64,000 bases of DNA, from positions 22,874,162 through 22,938,161 of the forward strand of contig CM046294.1 of NCBI GenBank assembly GCA_025267735.1. The letters run 5' to 3'. Position 1 is the first letter of the stretch; each line of letters begins with the position of its first letter. The stretch comes from Mactra quadrangularis (taxonomy: Eukaryota; Mollusca; Bivalvia; Venerida; Mactridae). Under the pieces are notes generated by a model. It saw only the letters and a program-made list of their open reading frames with translations. It had not been told where the DNA came from and ran no database searches. Of the stretch, positions 23,974-34,618 are shown in pieces. A program made the position numbers and the translations under genes.

Positions 23974-25211
23974 ATGACGCCATCGGAGAGGACCAAGTTA
24001 TATGCTCTTCAAAAGGCACAGAAAGGGAAGGTACAGAAGAGAACATCTTTCAACAAGAACATGGAAAATTACAGACGAAACTAAACTCAAAATAAAAAAC
24101 TTTTAGACACCGTGCATGCTGTGCGTAAGAAAAAGGCTAGCTAGGAGAAAGGAGAAGGAAAGAAGCAAGGAATTTGAGAGAAAGCTGAAAAGATACCGTG
24201 AAAATAGGAAAGAAATATGTGCTCTTCAGACAGCAGACACAAATTCGACTTTCTCTAATAGAATGAGCAAGTACCGTGCGCGGAGACAAATTGAAAACGT
24301 GCTTCCTCAAACGCCAGAAAAGCGAAGTGTCCTATTACGGTCCTTTTTGGACATTGATGAAACATCGACAGACTAAGACAAACCACTCAGCGACAAAGTT
24401 CCGGAGAATGTGAACAGATTTATTAAGAGCACAAAGAAAAAGCGCACCGATGAACATGCTATTGCTGTTGTTGCAGCGTCAGTGAGTGGGGAAAATATTG
24501 CAAAATCAAACAGCAAAGTTTATATTTCAAAGAGACTAGGAATAACCCCACGGAGACTATCTGGTGGTCAAAGAATACGGCATTCGGTTTTAAAAACAGA
24601 AAAAACATGCTTTGAATGCGTGAAAAGAAAAACAAGGAATGATGCAGTGAATAGCGAAGTCAAAAAGAAAATCCATGATTTTTGGTTGTCACCTGGAATA
24701 TCACGACCAACTGGAAATAAGTCGAATATAAAGCGTTTTAGAACTGGTCCGAAACAATATGTCAGTCATCAAGTTCAAATTCTTAAAAAAAGCAAAGTGA
24801 GGGGTATGAAGAGTTCAAAAAGTTAAATCCTGATGTTAAAGTGGGAATAAGGAGGTTTGAAACATTACGACCATCCTTTGTTCAACCGGTGAGACAGAAG
24901 GATCGAGAAACTTGTTGTTGTTGTCGCCAGCACACGGAAATAAAAATGGTGTTCAAAAATGTAAGGATTTTCTGAAGCAGATACTTAATGACACTGAGTT
25001 AAATGACAATGCAGGTGTTCAAGTATACGAAACACTTAACGGAATGATAAACGAAACTCTTTGTGAAACTAGCGATGGCGAAGAACACAAACCGGCTATT
25101 GTATACACATATGCAATTCTTCACGTGTACTCCAAAATCGTGGCAAGTGACAAAATCTGCCTTGACGAGGCTTTGCACCATGTCATAAAAGAGTCAATTG
25201 AGGTTAACTAG
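23974..25211 (+). pseudogene. Broken gene of an uncharacterised basic, cysteine-containing family
   Basis: Pieces in one order and strand: MTPSERTKLYALQKAQ.. (23,974-24,084); a lysine/arginine-rich coiled segment to NRMSKYRARRQIENVLPQTP (24,116-24,376); after one in-frame TAA, a segment with KRLGITPRRLSGGQRI, SRPTGNKSNIKRFRTGPK and YVSHQVQIL (24,410-24,826); in a shifted frame GYEEFKKLNPDVKVGIRRFE and ETCCCCRQHTEIKM (24,802-24,975); in a third frame QVYETLNGMINETLC (to 25,211). The continuity of sense across frames shows one ancestral protein. I recall similar SRPTG..GPK / CCCRxHxE proteins as expanded in molluscs and cnidarians and suspect a mobile-element origin, but cannot name the function. 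Confidence 0.6.
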
Positions 25212-25304
25212 AATAAAGCTTCATACTAGTTCCACCTAGTATATACACATACAGCTAGTAAAAGTATTTTTGAATGCTAAACGTAATTTATTTGAAGTAA
25301 TGTA

Positions 25305-26622
25305 CAGTAAAATCCCTCTAAACCGGAAGTGCTCCGGACCGGGCAAAAATTCCGGTTTGGAGAGGTTTCCGGAATAGAGGGGTTTTAAATTCTGACTGTA
25401 ATATTTAACATGTGTGTTCGTTGGCACTCTGTTTTGATCTTGTATTAAGTGTATGTGATATTTAACTATTGATACAAGTTCAATCTACATGTATTCCAAG
25501 ATGTAGTATTGTGCTGTAGTTATATTCGTAGATTAATATGTCTTATACGCATACTAGAAATCTTTGTAGACATGACTGAGTCAGTGAATATTTGACTTTT
25601 TTCATTGGAAAGCCATCTACAGAGTGGTTTACATCCTTGCCATAATAGGTATCATTGTTTCTATTAAAAACAACCTATATTCTATCTTATTGCTTAGTAC
25701 TGAGAGACAAGATGCTGGCTGGAAGGTTGTAAGTTGTTACAACAACTTTTGAATAATCAAGCTAAACAAGTATAGCACCATAAACTATAGCTCTTTATCA
25801 TTATGCTGATAACAACTTCTTAGAACTCATTGTTATTGTACCATTCCACATTGCATCATTATATGCAAGTTATAGTGAGTAAATCTGGATACATCAATAT
25901 AGAATATGATAAAAAGAAAGATAACAGAAAACAGATATAAATACACAAAGCTTTAATTATGACTAAAACATGATAATTTTACTCAAACCTGTAAATTCGT
26001 GAATAAATATGTTTCATTGGTCATTTTTACGACTCAAACATAGAACAATTTATTTTAGTCAATCGTATATCAATTAAACACCCCCGTAATTGATCGATTA
26101 CATACGTCTTTCAAATCATTTTCTACAATCAATGTTTACCACAGGTTGGTTCTTTTTAGATCAAAATGCAATTAGTGAACAAATTAAATCCTTAATTATC
26201 AATTAAATGTACCATCCACCAGCATAATTATTGCTAAAAACATACAAACCCCCACCTTACATTTGATAGTTTTCACACCCATTCAATAAGACATCTTTCA
26301 ATGTTTACATGGCGATTATCACGAATAGTCAATTTTACGCACACCTGTTAAACAAAGGAAACAATCACCCTCTCGAGAGTCGTATATCCTGCTGGCCGTT
26401 ATCAATTCTCACCTTTCGACTTCCGATATACAGGGGTCATTTTGCGTGACGAAATATGAAGTTTAGGCTAAAACTCGTCCGGTTTCCGGAATACAGGGTT
26501 TTCCGGAATAGAGGAGGTTTTTGTTATATGAAAAAAGAGGAGAAATATTCCGGACTTGAAAAAAATTCCGGTATGGAGAGAATTCCGGTTTGGAGGGTTT
26601 CCGATTTAGAGGGGTTCCATTG
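25305..26622. mobile_element. Non-autonomous pogo/Tigger-like DNA transposon, copy 1 (1,318 bp)
   Basis: Flanked by TA on both sides. The left end CAGTAAAATCCCTCTAAACC and the mirrored right end CAATGGAACCCCTCTAAATC are imperfect inverted repeats. CAGTRAAA..CCTCT ends with TA duplication are typical of pogo/Tigger-like Tc1-mariner elements. TCCGG strings recur in both subterminal regions. There is no transposase frame, so it must move in trans. A second copy of the same length at 50,732-52,049 showed no difference on reading. Confidence 0.85.
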
Positions 26623-26624
26623 TA

Positions 26625-27300
26625 TATAGATATGTGATCAATATGATTGTTTGTAAATGATGTTGCATTGTTTTATAAGATTTATACATGTATGTTTATA
26701 CATGTGAGTGCTTTATTCATCTGTGACATGTATGTTTATATGTACCAAGTAATGGCGAGTATGCATAAAAGATGGAATTATACATATTGTGTTGAGTTTT
26801 ATTATTAGTATTATTTTTATTGCGCAAAATAATTATGTTCCTTCTTTACTACTTTTACAGGTGTACCAAAATTGAAATGATTGTCATAATAAGTACAGGC
26901 AAAACTGATCTATGAACGTTTCAAACATGAAACGTTAATTTTGACTTGAAACGACGTCGCTGATGTTAAAATGACGTCACACTTATTAGTCGAATACCGT
27001 TTCCTTGAATAGTCAGAAAAAAACAACTGGTGGTGAAAATGTAAATTCCGTGAAAAGCTCCCCGTTTTTCCGTATACCGTCTAACCTATTCACCAATTGA
27101 TACATGTAACAAAACAAGATCATTAACAGCTATCTTTAACATAAGTCGAGATTATTTCTAGCATTCCATCAAGATTGTACATAAATATGAGTACAGTCAT
27201 GTATATCTTTCTGTTGCTTGACACTATCTAGGAGAACTACCGGAATTTTGTTTGGGAATATTTTCCTTTTTTGACATTTGCACTAAATTGTTACTAAGAT
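26625..27300. other. Gene-free stretch
   Basis: AT-rich with no exon and no readable element ends. CATGAAACGTT-type palindromes occur near 26,925. Confidence 0.4.
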
Positions 27301-27301
27301 A

Positions 27302-27505
27302 GCCGCCCGACTAGCTCAGTTAGTAGCACGGAAGTCTACTGATAGAGGGGTCACTGACGGAAGTATGCGCTTAGTACTAGTAGTTGGTTAACAGCTGAAT
27401 CCAGAGATTTATCCTTTCTAGGAGGAGTGAGTAGGTTGACTGACCGCCGTTATATGACTTATACAATGTGTTGCTACGGCATTAAACCCATAAGTTATTA
27501 AGAGT
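27302..27505 (+). repeat. tRNA-derived SINE, internally deleted
   Basis: Head CTAGCTCAGTTAGTAGCACG is present; the B-box region is lost. The body (TCACTGACGGAAGTATGCGC, GTTGGTTAACAGCTGAATCC) and the 3' end (AATGTGTTGCTACGGCATTA) match the SINE at 33.62 kb. Confidence 0.75.
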
Positions 27506-27890
27506 TACTAAGATATATTGTATCACAGATTTACAAGTAGTTGAAAAATACCAGCTCAACATGCCGCAACTAATTAAAGTTTCTAACGCTTTTTATATAT
27601 CTAAAGCCACAGCAATGTGATAATATGTTCATCATATGAATCATGGATTCGCTCGCACCTTAATTTTGACGTTTTTTTCCAAACAAATATTTTTATTTCC
27701 TCGCTCGCTCATAAACATTTGGTCAAACCGCTATATAAAACAACTGAATTAAGATTTTTTCTTCGCTCGCTCGCCCATTTTTCCAGAAAATCAATAGAAC
27801 ACATGATCAACTTGTTGTGGCCTAAAAGCGAACAAAAATTCTTATATTTCATTACATGCAGTATTTAACTAATCTGGAAGTATGCCGTAC

Positions 27891-28025
27891 CTATTTTGTG
27901 GCCACAATGCAATCGCTTTTGAGGGAATTCCGACAAGTGAAAATAGAAAGAATTTTAAGTAGATATTACCAGAAAGTGACTGAATTCCAAATGCTATTCC
28001 GTACGAGACAATTCCTAATGCAAAC
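27891..28025 (-). pseudogene. SLC22-like exon 4 (mid-protein membrane segment)
   Basis: Acceptor CGTTTATTTCAG and donor GTACGG enclose 135 bp reading FALGIVSYGIAFGIQSLSGN, then IYLKFFLFSLVGIPSKAIAL and WPQNR. This matches the SLC22 YYGxxxxxGNxxGNIYLNF..GLVEIPA region. This exon is open throughout. Confidence 0.7.
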
Positions 28026-28029
28026 CTGA

Positions 28030-29290
28030 AATAAACGTTTTCATAGAATAGAAAAAAATGTAAGTGTAGTAAAATAGTTTAAGCTAAACGTAAATCAGAT
28101 TTAAGTATATATTTTGATTTCATAACAAGTAAACATTATGATACAGATTAATGCGATGTAAGCACACCAAAAAGCGACACTGTTAATAAACGAAGACGCA
28201 ACAAAAACTAAATTAAGTAAAATCTACGGAAAGAATCTGTTAATCGTGTGCTTATCCTATTTGGTGTGTTTGAAATCTAGTAAGATAATACGTTTGAAAA
28301 GTCTAATAATAATTACCAGTTAATTGCTAACAGGAGAGAGGTTCGACGTAGTTTTTGGGGTTCTGAATAAGTCAATAATCGAATACTTTTTCGGCGTAGC
28401 TGTCTAAGCTGGATTTTGACCTACATTTCTGTATAATGACGTATGTCTGGGAATTTCGGAAATCCGCCGTTCTATTGGATGATTTTATAAGCACTGAGAA
28501 TGACGTACGGGGGAAACAGAGAAAACCCCCTCTTCGATTGGATGGCCCTGACACGCGCGAAAAAATAAAGGCCACACTTTTGTAATGCAGTGTTTTACGA
28601 AATTTTGCTTCGTTCGTAGATTATTTTTTTTGGGTAGACTTCTATTGCTTTCCAAAGTGTTTTTTTATTTTGTAACAATAAAAAGTTACGTGTCAAACAC
28701 AATATTTTATGGGTAAAATGAATTACGTCTCCAGATGTGAACCGGTTTCTAGTAAAAAGTCTGACATATTACCCAATAATTATTAAATTAGCCTCACTAC
28801 GTCTAGTTTCCGGGGTTTACACTTTGAGAGTCACAGCTCCACATATACCCCAGTTCATTGTTATTGTTATGATGTCTATAAATAGTAACAAGGAGCTGAT
28901 AAAGACTACAGGTAACCATTCGCTGGTTGGCAAGAAATGATAGCGAGTAAATACAATGAAAACACAGTAATTTTAAAATTGCAATTACTAAGTCATTTTT
29001 CATCAAACAATTTTGCATTTTATATCACTAGAAAGGTCTTGAAATTCATATTTTGAATATCTAAAAATTATTTGTCAAAAAGAATTGTTTTTTGTTGGCG
29101 AGTGTTTTAATGATCTGCCCTATGAAACATTTAATATTCATAGCTCGAAGAGTTATGTTTAATCAATTTAATCGTGCGGTTAAAGTGCTACTAGGGTATC
29201 AGTATTTTTTGTGAGCCACAAAATAAGAAATCTAGATGAATCGGTCTAGTAAACGCAGTTGTACCCCTTGTATATAAGTATATTAAAGGT
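28030..29290. other. Intron of the SLC22-like pseudogene
   Basis: No further exon recognised. Open frames at 28,372-28,575 (minus), 28,737-28,940 (plus) and 28,803-29,018 (minus) have no domains. Confidence 0.4.
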
Positions 29291-29533
29291 ATGTTGGAAA
29301 AATCAAAGGGAGGTAACTTGACAAATCCCTGTGGTTATCAGTGTACGGCAATTGCATTGGCTGTCATATTGTTTACGGTAGGCAATCATGTGCCAAGTCT
29401 GCGAAACTGGTCTGCAAATGTTGTTGATGAAGTGATGATGCGTGGTGACAACTTGTATGAGCAAATACTATCGGAATCTGGCAATCCATCACCACGTCAA
29501 AAAATAGGTTTTAACATTAGTGGTCCTATGTAA
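29291..29533 (+). pseudogene. Fragment of a QC-motif cysteine-protease-like protein
   Basis: An 80-residue frame with CGYQCTAIALAVILF, then LRNWSANVVDEVMMRGDNLY. The pattern QC-x(n)-W-x(6)-D-x(6)-GD-LY is what I recall from papain/OTU-like domains found in large animal mobile elements and helicase-linked proteins; the cysteine would be the nucleophile. No histidine-bearing second half is seen, and the frame stops at a repeat border. It lies inside an SLC22 intron on the opposite strand, so it is probably a transposon remnant. Confidence 0.4.
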
Positions 29534-29629
29534 ATGGCTCTTCTGTGACCTTTGACCTTTTCCTCAGGTGAGCACCCACGGTCCTTGGCCCTCTTGTTTT
29601 TAAATCGACGCCGTTTGTCTTTTTTAAAG

Positions 29630-29792
29630 ACATTTCTTGTTATCGTCTGGGTCAGTCGAAGGCTGTGAGGCTATTAACTCTGCCAAATCACTTATTTCCC
29701 TTTTATTGTATCTAGCTACCGTTTTGATTATATTCTTTGCTTGTTCCAGTTAATCATGGGCAATATACTATCTAAAACTTTCTGGAATTATG
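29630..29792 (-). pseudogene. SLC22-like exon 3 (intracellular loop)
   Basis: Acceptor AAACTTTTCAG, then IIPESFR, TAG, YIAHD, TAA, LEQAKNIIKTVARYNKREIS. PESPRW-x-(7-8)-EAKxII is the SLC22 signature after membrane segment 6; TAG sits at the conserved tryptophan. The 3' border was not found and the sequence runs into repeat DNA. Confidence 0.65.
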
Positions 29793-30767
29793 CTGAAAAG
29801 TTTAAAGTAATAATAATATTAACTATACACGATACTGAAACAAATCCGAACGCATGGTGCTGATTAACTGAAAATAAGTTCGTAGTAAATAAAAATTGGA
29901 AAAAATACGAAACATTGTTTTAAATGAAAATAGGCAATTAATGGAAATATTAAATAGAGGATATTTGTTTATTTCGGTGTAAGATCGATTTTCATTTCAC
30001 GAGTGAGCTAAGGATGCAATATTTTCTCGAGTGACGTAGCCACGAGTAAAAAAATATCACCGATAAATCCCGGTATTTCAATGGAAAGCATAATAAATAA
30101 AATTACTGAAAAATACGAACTTATAAGCGTGTCAGCGCCGTAAAAGTATCATTTTATAAATTTTATCCAGAGATGTTTAATCTGGCCCTTTAGAGTGGTG
30201 TTCCCCAGTGTAATCAAAGGTATTGCTGAAAGGTTTATCGATCAAGTTGTGAATGTGCTCTTGTCTTATTATTTAGCTGCCTTATTCGGATAAACAAGAT
30301 GTCTTCACTAGATGGCAATTCTTCTGTGGCAGCAATTAGAGATATTGAGTTAGATTATAGGGCAACAAACCTGTAAAACTGTTGAACAAATGATTACGTA
30401 ACGTTTATAACGTACAACAAAACATTCAAATATTGACGTTAGCAGTTACAGAGCTAATCGTTGTTAGATGGTTTGGTTTGGCAGGCACATTTTATACCAC
30501 CAAAATGTTGATCTATACTTTCATATTTAAATGAACACAAAATTTAGTAAGAGTAATGTCCCTTAGTAAACAATATGGCGGCGACTTATAACTACGGAGG
30601 TTTGTATTACGTTTTGCATTAGTGGTATTTATATTTGGCGCATTTTCATTTTCCGCCAATAAAGCCAAAATAAAACCCTCGCAGATAATACCCGGAATAC
30701 AGTATGCTATTATACCGTTCATAATGTAACTAGATGTATTGATAAAATATATACAGTTTGTACGTTA
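29793..30767. other. Intron of the SLC22-like pseudogene
   Basis: No exon seen. An ATATGGCGGCGAC string near 30,571 resembles a YY1 motif, but no gene start follows. Confidence 0.4.
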
Positions 30768-30771
30768 TATA

Positions 30772-31205
30772 GTGCGTACAAGTTGACCCCGACCTGACCT
30801 TTATGCAAGAATATTCATTACATTGAATACGAATGTAATATTAAATCTCGATAGCAATCGGATTATATCGCCGAGGCTCGAATGTAATTTTAACACAGAG
30901 ATTAATTTTAAAGTACTTTAAAAGCGTACAATGAGTGTTTATAACTTTATAACACATAGACCGGACCAGATGATTATACGATGAGGCTAGCTACCAATTC
31001 AAATTGGAGCTTCTTATTTGAATGCATTTTAATCGTGAGTTGTTATACATGCGGGCTGTGTATACTCTATTCATCTCTTGTTTTATCTTAAATACGTAAC
31101 GAGCCGAAGTGTAGAGTAGGCGTGGTATTGATTTTTGCCGGGATATGTGTAGATGATAATTAGATGCAAATGTGAGAGGTAAGGTCGGGGTCAACTTGTA
31201 CGCAC
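30772..31205. mobile_element. MITE with GTGCGTACAAGTTGACCCCG ends
   Basis: The left end GTGCGTACAAGTTGACCCCG, continuing ACCT, is mirrored exactly by AGGT and CGGGGTCAACTTGTACGCAC at the right. TATA flanks both sides (30,768-30,771 and 31,206-31,209). 434 bp. It sits against the donor site of SLC22-like exon 2. Confidence 0.85.
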
Positions 31206-31214
31206 TATACTTAC

Positions 31215-31657
31215 AACCAAGGTAATAAACATGGTTTGCCCATAATAACAATCAGTAATTATAACAATCGCCAGTCTTGTACAAGACACGCAACTAAGCC
31301 AAATACAATGCTTCTATGGGCCATGAAGGGAACCCTATTATCCAAACTCGCCAAACATTTAGCCAATGAAAATTCACACAACAGACTGTATTAGCTCTGT
31401 ACGATTAGCTCTGTAACATAAACATTCCAGCTGCTACTCCGATAAACACTAGGACCACAATGAACATTTCCAAGCTAGTGGTGAAATATCCTAACAAGTT
31501 AAACACCATGAACAAAACTACAGAAAAGAAGAATGGCTTTTTTTCTTCTAAAGTACTCGACAACATGACCAGTCACAATATTACCAAATAGAGTTCCAGC
31601 AACTTGTAGGGACATAATGAAACTTGGAATGTAGTCTAGATCACATACCATATTAAA
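31215..31657 (-). pseudogene. SLC22-like exon 2 (membrane segments 2-4)
   Basis: Acceptor TTTCTCTTACAG, then FNMVCDLDYIPSF and QVAGTLFGNIVTGHVVEYF (segment 2). After an extra base in an A7 run the sense continues as KPFFFSVVLFMVFNLLGYF and TSLEMFIVVLVFIGVAAG. Further damage follows, including a tandem copy of ACAGAGCTAAT. The exon ends with LVACLVQDWRLL, a TAA where glutamine is expected, and LLIVIMGKPCLLPWL, then donor GTAAGT. Motif order and spacing are those of SLC22 transporters. Confidence 0.7.
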
Positions 31658-31730
31658 CTGTAAGAGAAATCAATGAAAAAATGTAAAGCACTGTTGCTAA
31701 TGTTGTAAATCTTACTCTGATTACTCTGAA

Positions 31731-32085
31731 TGTTCAATTGGACTGAAACAAGGGGAAGTAATGTCGCCCGTCCTATTTGCGTTATTTTTTGGAAGATTTG
31801 GAGCTTTACTTATTAAACAATCATAACGGTGGTCTTAATATTGACGATATTTCCTTCATATTAATGCTTTTTGCCGAAGACATGGTAATATTTGGCAAAA
31901 ATCCAGCAGACTTACGAAGAAGCCTTGATATTTTAAAAATATTTTGTGACAGTATATAAGTGTTACTTCTTAAAAAAACGTAAGTGTTGTTTTCAGGAAA
32001 CGAGTGGGACTTACGCGGGATGAACACTGGTATTATAATGGAATGCCATTAGAAGTAATGTATATCCTAGGAAGACCATATTTCG
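31731..32085 (+). pseudogene. LINE reverse-transcriptase fragment (catalytic core)
   Basis: SIGLKQGEVMSPVLFALF, then in the next frame EDLELYLLNNHNGGLNIDDI and LMLFAEDMVIFGKNPADLRR. LFAED corresponds to the catalytic xxDD box, with one aspartate replaced by glutamate. After stops the sense resumes as VSVVFRKRVGLTRDEHWYY and NGMPLEV. This is the palm-to-thumb part of an APE-type LINE related to the one at 58.5 kb. It lies inside SLC22 intron 1, antisense to it. Confidence 0.7.
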
Positions 32086-33617
32086 TCACCTTAAGGAAAT
32101 GAATGAATACAATGTTAAATTTGTAATTTTAAACTGACTTTTTATTTTTAAAATATGTAAATAAATCATAAAACTTTTATTCCATCAACTTTTCTAGGGT
32201 TTATTCTGTCAAATAACATTAGTAAACACAATGTTATGGGACTGGGTATAAATGCAGACGACTGTTTAAGAAGGACCAAAAATCAACACTGCTAAATAAA
32301 AATAAGTTTTTTCTTCATTTTTGTGAAGCAAATCTCCGTTTATTTATTTATATACAATGTTTAGATCTTTTACCTCCAATCTGTGTTGTTTCTTCAACAG
32401 TTTTATGACAAAATAATCGAAATTCCACCATTTTAAATATTGACATGTTTACCTGTAGTGTAAAACCACAATCAGTGCAGGTTTGGCTCCGCCCACAATG
32501 TCGCTCAGCCCTACGGTTAGATTTCGATCTAAAAACGAGAATCTAAGCTTATTTTAGTGAGTTTATAAATTATATTACATAAAATTTAGTATTGCTCAAT
32601 GCTTTATGTGTTTAAGGTGGGGTGACATAATTAGGTCAGTGACGAAATTAGGACCTCGGACGATATACGTATATATACATTTAATTACTTGGGTACAGTT
32701 TTTCACTATAATGGAAATTTCACTACAAGTAAAGAAATGTTTGTTGGGAAAGCTTTAAAAGCTATGTACTGTTAATTAGCTAATTAATACGTGAAAATTT
32801 AATTTTAAGCCATTCAAGTACTATTTGTACGACAACGCTCTACAGGTTATCTGTTAAGCCTAGTTCACATCAGCCGTACGATTTTTTTTGTCGTACGAAT
32901 TTTCCTGCGAACGAAATCGCAGACCAATCGCAGCCGCCATAGATACTTCAAACTTTCCGTGCAATCGTCGTACGGCGGTCGTACGACGCTCTCACGAACC
33001 GTACGTTGTTCGCTCGTTCATCGCACAACACACGCCCTAGTTTTCGTACGACTGCCGTGCAATGATCGCAAGGCTGTCGTACAACACTAACGTCGGTCGT
33101 AAGACCGTCGTTAGATTTCGAAAAGTTTCGTACGTCACCCGTACATCAATCGCACGACAAACGCAAATTTGTACGACAGTCGTACGATGTTCATGCGATC
33201 GAAAGAATGGGTTATCTCCTCTTGTTTAATTTTGGTATAAATACTGGGTCTGCAGGGGAAAGGTTTCATTTCACAGTAGGTCTTGACAGAGTCATGGCTA
33301 ACTTGGCAAGTAAATTGCACATTGCAGCACTTACTGCTGAAGATCAGGAAAACCAAATTGTAATTCTTCTGATCCACAGACGTCTTCAAGAAAGATCCAG
33401 ACAAAGATGTTGGTGGGTGAAACCATGGCTCGAGCGACGTCGTTTAGTCGGCCAATATTACACGCTCTTTCAAGAGTTGGAAAGAGAATTTCATGGTGAT
33501 TACGTCGGATACATCCGAATGAGTTCCAACATGTTTGCTGAGCTATTTCTTCGTGTTGGTCCTCGTATCACAAAATATAAAAGGTAAGTTATGCTTTAAT
33601 CCCTTTTTCGGTCCATT

Positions 33618-33912
33618 GTTTTTTTTGGATTTAACGCCGTAGCAACACATTGTATAGGTTATTTCACGACGGTCACTGTTCCTGGAAAGGTTTAATCTCT
33701 GGATTTAGCTGTTACCAATTACTAGGCGCATACTTCCGTCAGTGACTGACTACTGTCTTTCATGATTTAGAATCAGTGGTAGGAGGGAGAATGGCCGTAG
33801 AAATTATTTCATGACCAAGTTCCACGAAAGTGTGCGTCGCCCGGGAATCAAACCTACGACCCCTCGATTAGTAGGCTGGTGTGCTTCCGGCTGAGCTAGC
33901 CAGTGGGCATGG
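33618..33912 (-). repeat. tRNA-derived SINE inside the Harbinger intron
   Basis: On the minus strand the head has GCTAGCTCAGCCGGAAGCAC and B box GGTTTGATTCCC; the body has CAGTCACTGACGGAAGTATG; the 3' end is TGTTGCTACGGCGTTAAATC followed by an A-rich tail. This is the most complete copy of the family here. It links the 13.48-kb head type to the 10.9-kb tail type. Confidence 0.85.
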
Positions 33913-34189
33913 TCCATTGGTATTGTAAGGATATAAGCTGCGATGGAATTAAAGTCAGACTCATCTCTTCAGTTACAGAAAGAAGACACGATTTTTTTCA
34001 TTGCGCTTTCAATAAACATCAAGGATCTCATATTTTATATTATCCGTTTATTGCTCTTAGCTGACGGCAAATACTTTCATGACCCCACAGCACTGTAGCT
34101 TTTAATGAGCTCTTAAACTTATGATTTATGTGTTTCTGTTCTTTCAGGGGTCGTGCATGTATTGAGCCAGGAGAGAAGCTAGTAATTAC

Positions 34190-34618
34190 TAGGGGTGTAA
34201 CGGTTAACCGATATACCGGTTAATATTGCAATACGACTTCTGACGGTTTTTAACCGGTTCATTTTTCTCTGAACCGGTTTTTCTAGTTATATTTTAAACT
34301 GATTGTTTTTATCAGAGTCTGAAATTTAAATGTTTGAATTATTGTTAGAATGTGTTCGGAAACTTGAAATATTTTTCGTAAAGTGAGAGAATAATTATCT
34401 TTGAAATTTCATTCATAACTTTTTTTCTAACGCATTCAAACATTTGCGTAATACATATATCTATGTACAATGTTGATAAAATTAGGACGATGCACGTGCA
34501 TTAATTCATGCTATGCATGTATTCGCAAAGAACAATATGTATTGCAATATATTGCAATACGGGTTTCGTGTATTGCAATATATTGCAATACGGTTTTTAC
34601 CGTATTGTTACACCCCTA
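34190..34618. mobile_element. hAT-type MITE inserted in the transposase exon
   Basis: Exact 8-bp duplication GTAATTAC at 34,182-34,189 and 34,619-34,626. Ends TAGGGGTGTAACGGT and mirrored TAGGGGTGTAACAATACGGT. The interior has repeated TATTGCAATA palindromes. Removing the insert and one duplicate restores the sense of the flanking Harbinger codons, so insertion into a pre-existing element is certain. Confidence 0.92.
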
